From contig JBKBII010000006.1 in assembly GCA_046299415.1 (NCBI GenBank), positions 1-64,000 on the forward strand: a DNA stretch of 64,000 nucleotides. Direction: 5' to 3'. Positions 51,402 to 59,428 of the stretch are shown here, piece after piece. A program made the position numbers and the translations under genes. This DNA is from JBKBII01 sp046299415. Lineage in GTDB: Bacteria > Pseudomonadota > Gammaproteobacteria > Ectothiorhodospirales > Ectothiorhodospiraceae. The notes below the pieces were generated by a model, which was given only the letters and a program-made list of their open reading frames with translations, made no database searches and was not told the DNA's origin. The stretch's first letter is position 1; every line of letters starts with the position of its first letter.

Positions 51402-53204
51402 GTGGCCGCGGAGAACGCCGTGTGGAGGTTGAAATTCCGTCGATCAGCGTCGCGCCAAAAAAATATGGCGATGCAAGGCTCGGATACGAGGAGACCTCGT
51501 TTCGAACGGGCGAGCTTCAGCGAATCTCGGCCCACACGACCCGTGAGCGGTGACCGGGTCGCTCGCCTGCGCTTGGCGTTCTTTGGTTTGTCGTTCGTGC
51601 TGGGGACTCTCGGCGTCATCTTCTCCGCCGTTGGGGGTGCGATCGGCAGCGTCGCCGCTCAGTCGAATGCCGAACGCTTCGCGCTACTGCTGACGGTCGA
51701 CGGTGCGATCGGGCCCGCGACGCTCGATTATGTTCAGAGAGGCATCGCCGCTGCCGAGCGAGATCGGGCTGAGTTGCTCATCATTCAACTGGACACGCCC
51801 GGCGGACTCGATTCGTCGACCCGTGCGATCGTGCAGCGCGTCTTGAACGCCGAGGTGCCGGTGGCGACCTTCGTCGCACCGTCAGGAGCGAGGGCCGCGA
51901 GTGCCGGGACTTATTTGATCCTTGCATCGCATATCGCTGCGATGGCGCCCGCCACAAATCTCGGATCGGCCACACCGGTGCAGATGGGTGGCGGTGCATG
52001 GCCGGGGTTCAGTGACCGACGTAAACGTGATGAGCGCTCGCAAGGGGATCGTGCGAATGAAGGCGATGAGTTAAAGCCAAACGAATCGGATCGCGGGGAA
52101 GCAATCTCGATCGATGATCGCGTGGTCGATGATCGGGGCGATGACGGACATCCGGCGAAATGGGCGTTGTCAGTTCAAAGCTCGGCGCAAACCGATGAAG
52201 TACGGCGCTCGCCCGGGCCGGTTGAGTCTGCGTCGGCCTCATCCGTCGTTTTGACCGAACGGGTGCCGAGCGTCAGTCATTCGACACAGATGGCGACTGA
52301 TGGCGAGGCTGAGCCGCGTCGAGGTGAGACGGCAATGGAGCGGAAGGTGCTCGAAGACGCTGTGGCGTACATCCGAGGATTGGCCGATCGCCACGGACGC
52401 AACGCCGACTGGGCCGAGGCCGCGGTTCGCGACGGGGCCAATCTCGGCGCTCGCGATGCGCTCGATTTGGGCGTGATTGATCAGATTGCGACCGATATCG
52501 ATGATCTTTTGGCTCAGGTCGATGGGCGCGAGGTCGAACTCGTTTCGGGGTCGAAGGTTCTCGCGAGTCAAGACTTACGGATTGAGCGGTTCGATCCCGA
52601 TTGGCGCAACCAGTTGCTCGCGTTGATCACATCGCCGAACGTCGCTTACGTTCTAATGTTGATCGGGATATACGGATTGATTTTTGAATTTTCCAACCCG
52701 GGAGCGATCTATCCCGGCGTTGCGGGTGTCATCAGTTTGTTGTTGGCGTTTTACGCGCTTCAGGTCATGCCGGTAAACGCGGTTGGCTTGGCACTGATTG
52801 TGTTGGGTCTCGCGTTCATGATCGGTGAAGCCTTTCTGCCGAGTTTTGGTGCTTTGGGCCTCGGGGGCGGGGCCGCATTCGTGGTGGGCTCGATCATGCT
52901 CTGGGACGATCCTGAACTCAATGTCGCGTGGCCGCTGATCTTGGTGAGTGTCGTGTTCGCGGCGCTGTTTTCAATCTGGGTTTTGCGCCGATTGTTTCAG
53001 CTTAAACGGGTGAAGCCGGCGATCGGCGACGGTGATCTCGTTGGCGCCACCGGTGTCGCCCGGACTGATTTCGAGCGCACAGGGCAGGTTTTTGTTCACA
53101 GCGAAATCTGGAGCGCGGAAAGTGAGGTCCCGGTTCGCGCGGGTGATGAGATTGAGGTCGTCGGTGTTGAGGGCTTACGCCTAAGGATCCGTCCACGGCG
53201 TTGA
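51402..53204 (+). CDS. NfeD1b-type membrane-bound ClpP-class serine protease
   Basis: 600 residues from a GTG at 51402 (start uncertain; a later ATG at 51465 is possible). After a hydrophobic segment (RLRLAFFGLSFVLGTLGVIF) comes a ClpP-like protease domain: ELLIIQLDTPGGLDSSTRAIVQRVL, then SGARAASAGTYLILA with catalytic Ser167, and the catalytic Lys region MERKVLEDAVAYIRGLA (Lys315). Between them about 110 residues (200-310) are a low-complexity insert. Four membrane helices (GIYGLIFEFSNPGAIYPGVAGVISLLLAFYALQVMPVN) and the NfeD OB-fold end (GDGDLVGATGVARTDF, VHSEIWSAESEVPVRAGDEIEVVGVEGLRLRIRP) follow. It forms the usual pair with a slipin. Confidence 0.92.
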   Translation: MAAENAVWRLKFRRSASRQKNMAMQGSDTRRPRFERASFSESRPTRPVSGDRVARLRLAFFGLSFVLGTLGVIFSAVGGAIGSVAAQSNAERFALLLTVDGAIGPATLDYVQRGIAAAERDRAELLIIQLDTPGGLDSSTRAIVQRVLNAEVPVATFVAPSGARAASAGTYLILASHIAAMAPATNLGSATPVQMGGGAWPGFSDRRKRDERSQGDRANEGDELKPNESDRGEAISIDDRVVDDRGDDGHPAKWALSVQSSAQTDEVRRSPGPVESASASSVVLTERVPSVSHSTQMATDGEAEPRRGETAMERKVLEDAVAYIRGLADRHGRNADWAEAAVRDGANLGARDALDLGVIDQIATDIDDLLAQVDGREVELVSGSKVLASQDLRIERFDPDWRNQLLALITSPNVAYVLMLIGIYGLIFEFSNPGAIYPGVAGVISLLLAFYALQVMPVNAVGLALIVLGLAFMIGEAFLPSFGALGLGGGAAFVVGSIMLWDDPELNVAWPLILVSVVFAALFSIWVLRRLFQLKRVKPAIGDGDLVGATGVARTDFERTGQVFVHSEIWSAESEVPVRAGDEIEVVGVEGLRLRIRPRR

Positions 53205-53363
53205 TCGTCTGCCTAGACGGCACCTTGCGAACCTGAGGGTCACGCTGAGGGGTGCGCTGGCGCTGCAGGTCGGTAGGTCGGCAGCATGAGAGTCGACGCC
53301 GACGATTGTTGAGATTTGCAGACGAACGGTTTCTATCGCGTCATTCAGCCCGGGAGGAGCGAG

Positions 53364-54149
53364 ATGATCGAAGCCTATGTGTTGTTTCCGTTATTCGTCA
53401 TTGTTGCCTTGGTGGCAGCGTCGGTTAAGGTTTTGCGTGAGTACGAGCGCGGGGTGATCTTTTTCTTGGGGCGGTTTCAGGGGGTTAAGGGGCCGGGGTT
53501 GATCGTGGTGATCCCTGGAATTCAGCAGATGGTTCGCGTCGACCTCCGTATCATCACGCTCGATGTCCCGAGCCAAGACGTGATTTCGCAGGATAATGTG
53601 ACGGTGAGAGTCAACGCCGTGTTGTATTACCGCGTCGTTGATTCGGCCAAGGCCGTGATTCAGGTCGAGGATTATCATGCGGCAACGAGCCAACTGGCGC
53701 AGACGACGCTGCGATCAATCCTCGGTAAGCATGATCTCGACGAGATGTTGTCGGAGCGGGACAAGCTGAACGACGATATTCAGACGATCCTTGATGCGCA
53801 AACCGACAGCTGGGGCATCAAGGTGACCAACGTCGAGATCAAGCACGTCGATCTAAACGAGAGCATGGTTCGGGCGATTGCGCGTCAGGCCGAGGCCGAA
53901 CGCGAGCGGCGCGCAAAGGTCATTCACGCGGAGGGCGAGTTGCAGGCTGCCGAAAAGCTCGTGCAGGCTTCCGATACGTTGAGTCGCAGCCCGGCCGCAC
54001 TGCAGCTGCGTTACCTGCAAACGATGTCTGATATGGCGACCAACAGCCAGTCTTCGACACTGTTCTTCCCGTTGCCTATCGAGTTGATGAAGGCTTTCGA
54101 TGTGTTGCAGGGCCGATCGGGAGCGGCGTCACCCCTAGAACCACGCTGA
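53364..54149 (+). CDS. Slipin (SPFH/stomatin-like) protein
   Basis: 261 residues from the ATG at 53364, with GGGAGGAG five bases upstream. One N-terminal membrane helix (VLFPLFVIVALVAASVKVL) precedes the SPFH domain: REYERGVIFFLGRFQGVKGPGLIVVIPGIQQMVRVDLRIITLDVPSQDVISQDNVTVRVNAVLYYRVVD, YHAATSQLAQTTLRSILGKHDLDEMLSERDKLN and WGIKVTNVEIKHVDLNESMVRAIARQAEAERERRAKVIHAEGE, then a coiled coil. Slipins and NfeD1b are a conserved operon; in archaea the protease cleaves the slipin. It is likely to form membrane microdomain rings. Confidence 0.95.
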   Translation: MIEAYVLFPLFVIVALVAASVKVLREYERGVIFFLGRFQGVKGPGLIVVIPGIQQMVRVDLRIITLDVPSQDVISQDNVTVRVNAVLYYRVVDSAKAVIQVEDYHAATSQLAQTTLRSILGKHDLDEMLSERDKLNDDIQTILDAQTDSWGIKVTNVEIKHVDLNESMVRAIARQAEAERERRAKVIHAEGELQAAEKLVQASDTLSRSPAALQLRYLQTMSDMATNSQSSTLFFPLPIELMKAFDVLQGRSGAASPLEPR

Positions 54150-54402
54150 TCGGGGGAAAGCGCCCGGCCCATCCGGCGGATCGCGCTTGGCTTTAGTCCG
54201 AGGCTAATTGCCAAGCGCGTTTGTCCCGCCGAGCCGGAGGCCTGTCTGTGTGAAGATCGGTCGTATAAACCCTCGTGGGCCGGGCTCTGGTCACTTAAAG
54301 CGTCGGTTTTCCGATGCGGTCGGAGTGGGCAGTGGAGTCGAAGTCGCTCGCTCGTTTCGGAATCGATCGGCTGAGGAGCCGCATAAGGGTGAATGTGAGT
54401 TG

Positions 54403-55392
54403 ATGGCGGGTATGAGCGTGGACGGCGATGGCCGGCTGCAAGCCGAGTACTTCGAGATTGAGCGCTTTATCGAGTCATGCTGGGCAATCGATGGTCTTGC
54501 CCGCGCGACTCTGGCTGCGTACCGACGCGATCTCGCACGTGCTGCTGAATGGTTGACGTCGCAGGGCGATGGCTCGATCGAGAGCCATCGCCACGGACCC
54601 TGTGGTCCGTACGCCGACGATGCGCGGTCGGTCGGCTTGATCAACGCTTCTGCTGAGGACCTGCGGCGATGGATTGCGGCCGAGCTCGCACGGGGCCAGC
54701 GTATGCGTTCGGTTGCGCGGGCCCTATCGGCGTTACGTCGGTTTTATCGTCACCTGGTAGTGCAGGGTCTACGGGCGGATGACCCGACTTCGAGGCTTGA
54801 ATATCCGCGCATCAACAAGTTGTTGCCGCGAGGGCTAAGCGAGCGGGATGTCGAGGCGTTGTTGGCCGCACCAGATACCGCAGCACCGCTGGGCCTGCGC
54901 GACCGTGCGATGCTCGAGACGTTGTACGCGACGGGTTTACGGGTTTCCGAGCTGACGACCCTGCGTTTTGATCAGGTCGCCCTGAATCCGGGTGTGGTTC
55001 GAGTCATTGGTAAGGGATCGAAAGAGCGGCTTGTGCCGTTGGGCGAGGAGGCTGTGCACTGGATCGAACGATACCGGCGCGAAGCGCGACCCGCGTTGCT
55101 AGGTTCGGCCCGCAGCGATGCGTTGTTCGTCGCGCGCCGAGGCGGCGCGATGACTCGTCAGGCGTTTTGGTATCGCATCAAGGCGCATGCGCGTCAGGCT
55201 GATATCAACGCTGAAGTTTCACCGCATACGCTGCGTCATGCCTTTGCGACGCATCTTGTTGACCATGGCGCTGACCTGAGAGCGGTTCAGATGTTGTTAG
55301 GTCATTCGAGTTTGTCGACGACTCAAATTTATACGCATGTCGCGAAGGCTCGACTCGCGCGCTTGCACGCGGAGCACCATCCTCGTGGTTGA
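54403..55392 (+). CDS. xerD: Site-specific tyrosine recombinase XerD
   Basis: 329 residues from the ATG at 54403. Resolves chromosome dimers with XerC at dif. The N-terminal SAM-like domain (IERFIESCWAIDGLARATLAAYRRDLARAAEWL) carries an extra 25-residue loop (about 55-80). Catalytic residues are all present: R180 (YATGLRVSELTTL), K204 (VIGKGSKERLVPLG), H275 and R278 (SPHTLRHAFATHLVDHGADLRAVQMLLGH), H301 and Y310 (IYTHV). Overall closest to XerD by the following dsbC, which is the usual neighbour. A longer frame to 54208 adds a basic, unconserved segment. Confidence 0.94.
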   Translation: MAGMSVDGDGRLQAEYFEIERFIESCWAIDGLARATLAAYRRDLARAAEWLTSQGDGSIESHRHGPCGPYADDARSVGLINASAEDLRRWIAAELARGQRMRSVARALSALRRFYRHLVVQGLRADDPTSRLEYPRINKLLPRGLSERDVEALLAAPDTAAPLGLRDRAMLETLYATGLRVSELTTLRFDQVALNPGVVRVIGKGSKERLVPLGEEAVHWIERYRREARPALLGSARSDALFVARRGGAMTRQAFWYRIKAHARQADINAEVSPHTLRHAFATHLVDHGADLRAVQMLLGHSSLSTTQIYTHVAKARLARLHAEHHPRG

Positions 55393-55843
55393 ACGGCCCG
55401 GGGGTGAACGCCTCGCGCTTGAACGCTCTGGGGGCAAGGGACACACGAGGCCGGGCGAAATGACTCGTGGTGGCTCGAACGCCTTTACCGGCGTTGCTGA
55501 ACGGCGACTTTGCGAATTGAAGCGGAGCGATACGCTAGGAGGCGGTGTCGACGATGATGGTGAATTAGCATCCGGGCCGTGAATGACGCCAAGGCTTGAA
55601 TCATTATCGGCGACGAGCGTTTCGATCTCGTCGGAGAACTTTCGGGCGACAGATTCGTTTTCTGCTGCATCCATCGGGCGAGCGTGAGACACGTGACCTT
55701 TTGGAAATCATCGCATGGATCAGTGTCGGTTCCCGTTGAACCTGTTCAAAGAACATTCGCTATCCTGGTTGCAGCGAGTCTGGATTTCGATTGCTCGACT
55801 CGATTGCACGACAGATCTGTTGGCGCGACTCAAAGGGGCTTAC
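55393..55843. other. xerD-dsbC spacer
   Basis: 451 bases with no supported gene. A weak promoter for dsbC may be TTGAAC (55736-55741) and TATCCT (55761-55766) with a 19-base spacer. Confidence 0.4.
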
Positions 55844-56620
55844 ATGCTGAATCTTCGATCACTTCGCTGCGGTTCGACGCCGCCGCTGTCTTCCCGACCC
55901 ACGATAGGGCGTCGTTGTCATGTCATGGCGGCAGTCGCGTTGGCGCTGTCCGTGTCCGTTTTGACGGTGGCACAAGCGCAGAGCAACGATGCGGTGCGGG
56001 ATCGTATGGCGACCGTACTTCCCGACTCGACGCCCGATGCCATCGTGCCTTCACCTGTCGAGGGGCTGGTTGAGGTGCGTTACGGATCCGACATTTTTTA
56101 CGTCACTGACGACGGTCGGTATCTGTTTCAGGGGGCATTGATTGATCTCGAGACGCGTGAAAACCTGACGTCGCGTGCGCAGGATAGCGGGCGCGCCGAC
56201 CTGTTTGCCGAGATGGACGACGATCAATTCACCGTTTACGCGCCTGAAGGCGAGGTTTTGCATACCGTCAATATCTTCACCGACCCCAATTGCCCGTTTT
56301 GTCGTCGGCAACATGAGGAAATGGACGAGTTCCTCGCTGCGGGTGTGAAGGTGCGTTACCTGATATATCCAATTTTGGGACGTGAATCGCCTCAAATTAT
56401 GGAGTCGATTTGGTGTGCGGATGATCGCAACGCGGCGATGGACCTCGCCAAGGCCGGACGTCCAGTTGAGCGACGCAGTTGCGAGACACCGGCTGAGGAG
56501 CATCTCGCGCTGGGTCGTAGCCTTGGCATTCAAGGGACGCCAGCCACGGTGACAGATAGCGGTCGATTGATTAGTGGTTATCGGCCCGCGGCCGAAATCA
56601 TCGAGCTGTTGAACCGCTAG
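55844..56620 (+). CDS. dsbC: Periplasmic thiol:disulfide isomerase DsbC
   Basis: 258 residues from the ATG at 55844 with AAGGGG upstream. A signal peptide (VMAAVALALSVSVLTVAQAQ) exports it. The N-terminal dimerisation domain (VRDRMATVLPD, GLVEVRYGSDIFYVTDDGRYLFQGALIDLETRENLT) leads to the thioredoxin-like domain with TVNIFTDPNCPFC (active Cys150-Pro-Phe-Cys153, in place of CGYC of E. coli), YLIYPILGRESPQ, WCADDRNAAMDLA and GIQGTPATVTDSGRLISGYRPA with the cis-Pro. It isomerises wrong disulfides; DsbD would keep it reduced. xerD-dsbC order is conserved. Confidence 0.95.
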   Translation: MLNLRSLRCGSTPPLSSRPTIGRRCHVMAAVALALSVSVLTVAQAQSNDAVRDRMATVLPDSTPDAIVPSPVEGLVEVRYGSDIFYVTDDGRYLFQGALIDLETRENLTSRAQDSGRADLFAEMDDDQFTVYAPEGEVLHTVNIFTDPNCPFCRRQHEEMDEFLAAGVKVRYLIYPILGRESPQIMESIWCADDRNAAMDLAKAGRPVERRSCETPAEEHLALGRSLGIQGTPATVTDSGRLISGYRPAAEIIELLNR

Positions 56621-57482
56621 GACCCGCGGCTGAGTGCTCGATGTGTCGAAATGCGCGGCAAACGCCGTGGTCGATACGGGAATGGTCGCTTAGCCGCTGA
56701 GGCTATCGCGCTGAGCCGCGATGGCCTTGGTACCGTTCGCGGCGGCTTTGGCAGCCTGTCCACGACGCTGGCGTGTCGCCGATTTGAGCGCTGAGCCCGG
56801 TCGCTCGAGGTCGTTTTACATTCGCTGTCTGGCGGGCTGGTCGGATGTTCGCCAGAGTTCAAATTTTGTAGCGACTCACGATGAGCGGGGCGATTGCTGC
56901 ACTCGAACACGGCGCGTGTCGTATTGTGATGGTCGCTCCGACCCGTTCAGAACTCTCGGGCGCTGGGTTGATCGATGCGCTCGGCCATGCGGTCGTCGCG
57001 AAATCTGTTGATCCGGTTGGCGCCAAAGCTCATCGTGACCAAGTTTCGTTTGGTGATGAGCGCGTTCGTGGAGTCCGCAAAGATCCAGACCTCATTGAGT
57101 GGCATTGGCGTGCCGACGGCGATCAGAACGACGGGCGATCGCCGCGATGCCGATCGACAGGTCACTCGGCCCGGGATCTTTCCCGACGAGCCCGGACGCA
57201 ACCCGCCGTGACAACGGCCGAGAGCCGAGAGCGTCGTCACGATAGGGTGACACGGTCGCGTATGCCGCATGCCGCCGATCTGGGTTTGCGATCGCGGAAC
57301 GATGCCGAACGGGTAGCTTGATCGCGAGCGAGCGCGACCCGATTGAGTGAAAGCTTGAGCAGAGTGAGACCCTAAGTCTTAGACGTAAACTTTGCATGCC
57401 TGTGTCGTCGTGGCGTGCGGTCGAAGCTGTCGCCTGCGCGCGACAGAAGTGAGGGGGTGTGGTCGGGTCGGAGGATTTGTCA
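56621..57482. other. Gene-free region between dsbC and ZIP transporter gene
   Basis: About 860 bases. Open frames on both strands (for example 56881-57321 plus) show no family motif; homoserine dehydrogenase, a frequent dsbC neighbour, is absent. Nothing else recognised. Confidence 0.5.
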
Positions 57483-58373
57483 ATGCGTCGGTCTTTGGGG
57501 CGTGTGACGTTGGCTGCGGTCGCGGCGCTGCTGGCGCTCGCAATCGTCCTCTACGTGATACACGTTTCATGGCCACAGGTCGCGCCGCATATCGAGGGCC
57601 TGAGTCCGGTCCAGATCGGTGTTCTGGCGAGTTTGATCGCGGGTTTGTTTACCGTGGTCGGCGCGTTGCCCATTTTCTTCATGAAAATTTCCCGCGGTAT
57701 CGAAGACAGCCTGATGGGGTTCGGTGCCGGCGTGATGCTCGCAGCAACGGCGTTCGAACTGGTTCTGCCCGCTGTGGGAATTGCAGAGCGAGACTACGGG
57801 GGACCGTTGGCTGCGGTTGCGATCCTATCAGTGGGCATTCTGCTCGGGGGTGGCGCGATTCTGTTGTTGCACCGAGTAACGCCACACGAGCATTTTGTGC
57901 TGGGTTGCCAAAGCTGTGCACATCCGGAAAAGTTTCAGCGCGTCTGGCTGTTCATCTTTGCGATCGCTTTGCACAATCTACCGGAAGGGCTCGCCGTAGG
58001 CGTAGGTTTTGGCGGAGAAAACATTGCCGATGGTATGGCCTTGGCCATTGGGATCGGTTTGCAAAATGTTCCGGAGGGCCTAATTGTTGCCGTCGCCCTC
58101 GTCTCGCTGGGTTATTCGAGATGGCTTGCCGCCGGTATCACGTTACTGACCGGGCTCGTGCAACCAATTGGCGGTTTGATAGGCGCGTTGGCTGTCAGCC
58201 TTGCCGAATTTCTTTTGCCCTGGGGGCTGGCATTCGCGGCCGGCGCGATGCTATTCGTGATCAGCCACGAAATCATCCCCGAATCCCATCGCAAGGGTCA
58301 TGAGGGCAAGGCGACATTTGGCGTCCTCGTCGGGTTTGTCGTGATGCTGGCGATTGATGTGCTACTCGACTGA
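57483..58373 (+). CDS. ZIP-family divalent metal transporter, GufA type
   Basis: 296 residues from the ATG at 57483, with GGAGG eight bases upstream. About eight membrane helices. The metal-site motifs are ALHNLPEGLAVGVGFGG (TM4, HNLPEG) and GIGLQNVPEGLIVAV (TM5, QNVPEG), with SHEIIPESHRKGHE near the C-terminus, the GufA pattern. It would move zinc or related divalent metals across the inner membrane. A Cys/His loop (HEHFVLGCQSCAHPEK) between helices could bind metal. Some GufA-like ZIPs are importers without high metal selectivity. No adjacent Zur-type regulator. Confidence 0.92.
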   Translation: MRRSLGRVTLAAVAALLALAIVLYVIHVSWPQVAPHIEGLSPVQIGVLASLIAGLFTVVGALPIFFMKISRGIEDSLMGFGAGVMLAATAFELVLPAVGIAERDYGGPLAAVAILSVGILLGGGAILLLHRVTPHEHFVLGCQSCAHPEKFQRVWLFIFAIALHNLPEGLAVGVGFGGENIADGMALAIGIGLQNVPEGLIVAVALVSLGYSRWLAAGITLLTGLVQPIGGLIGALAVSLAEFLLPWGLAFAAGAMLFVISHEIIPESHRKGHEGKATFGVLVGFVVMLAIDVLLD

Positions 58374-58959
58374 CGGTATTTCAGTCCAGCCGGTGTCACT
58401 GCGGCCGATAGGCTTGGCCGTTAGGCCGTGCTCAGGTCACAGCGTCGTTTGCGGTGGCGCAAGGACTGACGCTTTGCCTGCCCGAATGCGCCTGTTCGAT
58501 TGAATGTGCTGTCGGCACAATCGATGCGCTGTGAGCTAGGCTCTAAGCCACTGTCAATTGAGGCAAACCCGAGCATCGGCAAGCCCGGGCATAAAGATGG
58601 CGCACGGATTACTGACGGCTCTACACGCGCTGATCTGCGAGTGTGAGTTTCCGAGCGATTGCGGATTTGCGATGGTTTGAGGGGCTCTCAGCCGTAAATC
58701 GAAGCACGTAAGCCTATAGCGTGCAGAGGTCGTCTATGGTCGTGCGCGGCTTTTCGTCAATCTCTCGTTGCTGATTTATCGAGCCTATGTGTCCATGTCT
58801 CGGCCTATTCGGGACCGGGCCGTTTGCTGTTGTGGCGGTTGATGGGCCGCTGATCGGGCACACCGTTGCGCCGGGGGGCGCTTGGCGAGCGAGGGAAGCG
58901 GGTCGATTTTTCGCCCGCACACACTTTCGTGATTCTTAAATGAGTCGCCACCATACCCC

Positions 58960-58968
58960 TGTGGATAT
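58960..58968 (-). promoter_or_regulatory. DnaA-box-like site (one mismatch)
   Basis: Minus-strand ATATCCACA, one base from the TTATCCACA consensus. Confidence 0.5.
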
Positions 58969-59079
58969 GGCGCGATTCCAGCCACACCCTTCCCGCCGTA
59001 GGTGGTGAAAAAAATAAGAAGTTTTTCGACTACGCCGGACGATGGGCTGAGCAACAGGTGGATCAACGCCAAAGCGTGT

Positions 59080-59088
59080 TTATCCACA
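59080..59088 (+). promoter_or_regulatory. Consensus DnaA box
   Basis: Exact TTATCCACA, 341 bases before nrdA. E. coli nrdAB is regulated by DnaA through similar boxes. Confidence 0.7.
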
Positions 59089-59124
59089 GGCTACGCACGA
59101 TCTCTACACAGGCGCTCAACAGGA

Positions 59125-59133
59125 TCATCCACA
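59125..59133 (+). promoter_or_regulatory. DnaA-box-like site (one mismatch)
   Basis: TCATCCACA, one base from consensus, 37 bases after the exact box. Confidence 0.5.
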
Positions 59134-59428
59134 ACATGTGGTGTCTCGAGAGCCATTTAATCACATTATCCTGTGGTTGGCCCCTTGCGAGTCTGTAGGC
59201 GTCGGTCTAGAGTCTCGTTCGTGGGGGGATTCGGGTCGAAAGCCGATCGCAGGTGATGGCCGCCCCGCACGAGCGTGGCGTCTCACGTAAACATGTTGTT
59301 CGGGCCGTCTGACGCGCGAGTCACTCGATCGAATCCGGTCGATTGATTTGAAATGTCGCGAGGTGGCTTGACTCGACCGAGTTGCCCAGTCCTACCTCGC
59401 TCCACAGCTCCGATACCAAGAGGTCGTC

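Larger units (their letters stand above)
58374..59428. other. Intergenic region upstream of nrdA with DnaA-box-like sites
   Basis: About 1.05 kb without a gene. Three DnaA-box-like 9-mers and an A/T-rich stretch (about 59007-59027) lie 300-470 bases before nrdA. A palindrome CCACA-ACA-TGTGG sits near 59129-59141. No clear NrdR box. Confidence 0.6.

Noticed and set aside
56881..57321. 146-codon frame between dsbC and the ZIP gene
   Set aside because: The first 60 residues look mildly protein-like but the rest is Arg-rich and there is no recognised family or ribosome binding site.
58374..59428. Chromosome replication origin near the DnaA boxes
   Set aside because: Only one exact box, no dnaA/dnaN/gidA neighbours and limited A/T-richness; a regulatory role for nrdAB is simpler.
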